Origin: an uncultured Veillonella sp.
GTDB lineage: Bacteria > Bacillota > Negativicutes > Veillonellales > Veillonellaceae
Assembly (NCBI GenBank): GCA_915066865.1
Contig: CAJZEE010000013.1
Span: forward strand, 1-33,754
Direction: 5' to 3'
DNA: 33,754 nucleotides
Each line of letters begins with the position of its first letter. Positions within the stretch are counted from its first letter, which is position 1. Both the position numbers and the translations under genes were made by a program. This document shows, piece after piece, positions 33,691-33,754 of this stretch. The notes beneath the pieces are model-generated. The model was not told the origin of the DNA. It was given only the letters and a program-made list of their open reading frames with translations, and searched no databases.

Positions 33691-33730
33691 AAAAGAAAAA
33701 GGCCTACCTTTAGGTAGACCTTTTTCTTTT
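33691..33730. terminator. hairpin terminator at the right end
   Basis: Arms 33691-33708 and 33713-33730 pair over 18 bases around a 4-base loop, with T-rich tails on both strands. The one imperfect pair (33703 with 33718) is a C-A mismatch on the plus strand but a G-U wobble on the minus strand. It could end the candidate RNA (+) or an off-contig minus-strand gene. Confidence 0.75.
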
Positions 33731-33735
33731 AGTCA

Positions 33736-33754
33736 AGATCGGAAGAGCGTCGTG
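33736..33754 (+). other. Illumina adapter sequence (assembly artefact)
   Basis: The last 19 bases, AGATCGGAAGAGCGTCGTG, are identical to the start of the Illumina TruSeq read-2 adapter read-through. This is not genomic. It marks the right edge as a contig end, and genomic sequence should be trusted only to about 33735. Confidence 0.95.

Larger units (their letters stand above)
33245..33730 (+). ncRNA. candidate structured non-coding RNA region
   Basis: About 485 bases with no gene, bounded by the mop terminator and a hairpin terminator. G+C rises to about 53 percent in 33461-33620, against A+T-rich gaps elsewhere. Besides the tandem repeats, it holds AGCCGCGGCT (33460-33469), GATTT/AAATC (33490-33494 with 33519-33523) enclosing CTGC/GCAG (33502-33512), TTC-GGAA-GAA at about 33529-33538, AGTGAA/TTCACT (33547-33569), GCCCTG/CAGGGC (33585-33603), CCGT/ACGG (33603-33615) and GCTAGTC/GACTAGC (33673-33689). 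It matches no RNA family I know (RNase P, tmRNA, SRP, 6S, T-box and group II intron were considered). The strand is not certain. Confidence 0.4.

Overview
This window is most likely a chromosomal segment from a Veillonella-type organism (class Negativicutes: diderm, non-spore-forming relatives of the Firmicutes). That is an inference from low overall G+C, strong AGGAGG ribosome binding sites and Bacillus-like gene order; no database search was possible. The left edge cuts through the 5' end of topB. The right edge is almost certainly a draft-assembly contig end, because its last 19 bases match an Illumina TruSeq adapter.

Layout, left to right. (1) 1-3.6 kb: truncated topB (-) divergent from prfC (+), then the glutamate/Na+ symporter gltS (+). 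(2) 3.6-5.0 kb: rnmV-rsmA (-), two rRNA-maturation genes. (3) 5.1-8.4 kb: a LysR regulator, a short MetE-like methyltransferase and a fused MsrAB methionine sulfoxide reductase (+), a methionine synthesis and repair block. (4) 8.4-15.1 kb: a YabE-like G5/3D cell-wall protein and a tightly coupled polyphosphate operon ppx / degenerate ppx-like / ppk1 (-). (5) 15.3-23.7 kb: a housekeeping cluster (-): Orn/Lys/Arg-type decarboxylase, tmk, holB, ricT (yaaT), a trmN6-like methyltransferase, rsmI, metG and tatD. (6) 23.8-27.8 kb: purR, glmU, prs and pth (-). (7) 28.0-32.7 kb: a second 3D-domain protein, two tandem nhaA antiporters and a PepSY-associated membrane protein (-). (8) 32.7-33.75 kb: tRNA-Gly(CCC), a 69-residue molbindin (+), and then about 500 bp without a gene that is rich in hairpins.

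Read in the direction of transcription, blocks 6, 5 and 2 reproduce the Bacillus subtilis orders purR-glmU-prs-pth, yaaO-tmk-holB-yaaT-yabB-yabC-metS-yabD and yabE-rnmV-ksgA. Several Bacillus members are missing (yaaQ, yaaR, yabA, spoVG, ctc) and the polyphosphate and methionine blocks lie between the pieces. Most genes are separated by a few bases or overlap (TAATG junctions), so translational coupling is likely. Clear intrinsic terminators mark the operon ends.

The signals most worth a second look are: two tandem 85-bp repeats near the right end that keep the same two-helix hairpin through four compensatory base-pair changes, inside a G+C-rich structured region; a Ppx/GppA paralogue that has lost both its phosphatase and HD signatures but is locked into the ppk operon; a PurBox-like inverted pair over the purR promoter; and a perfect 24-bp palindrome between the PepSY gene and the tRNA promoter.
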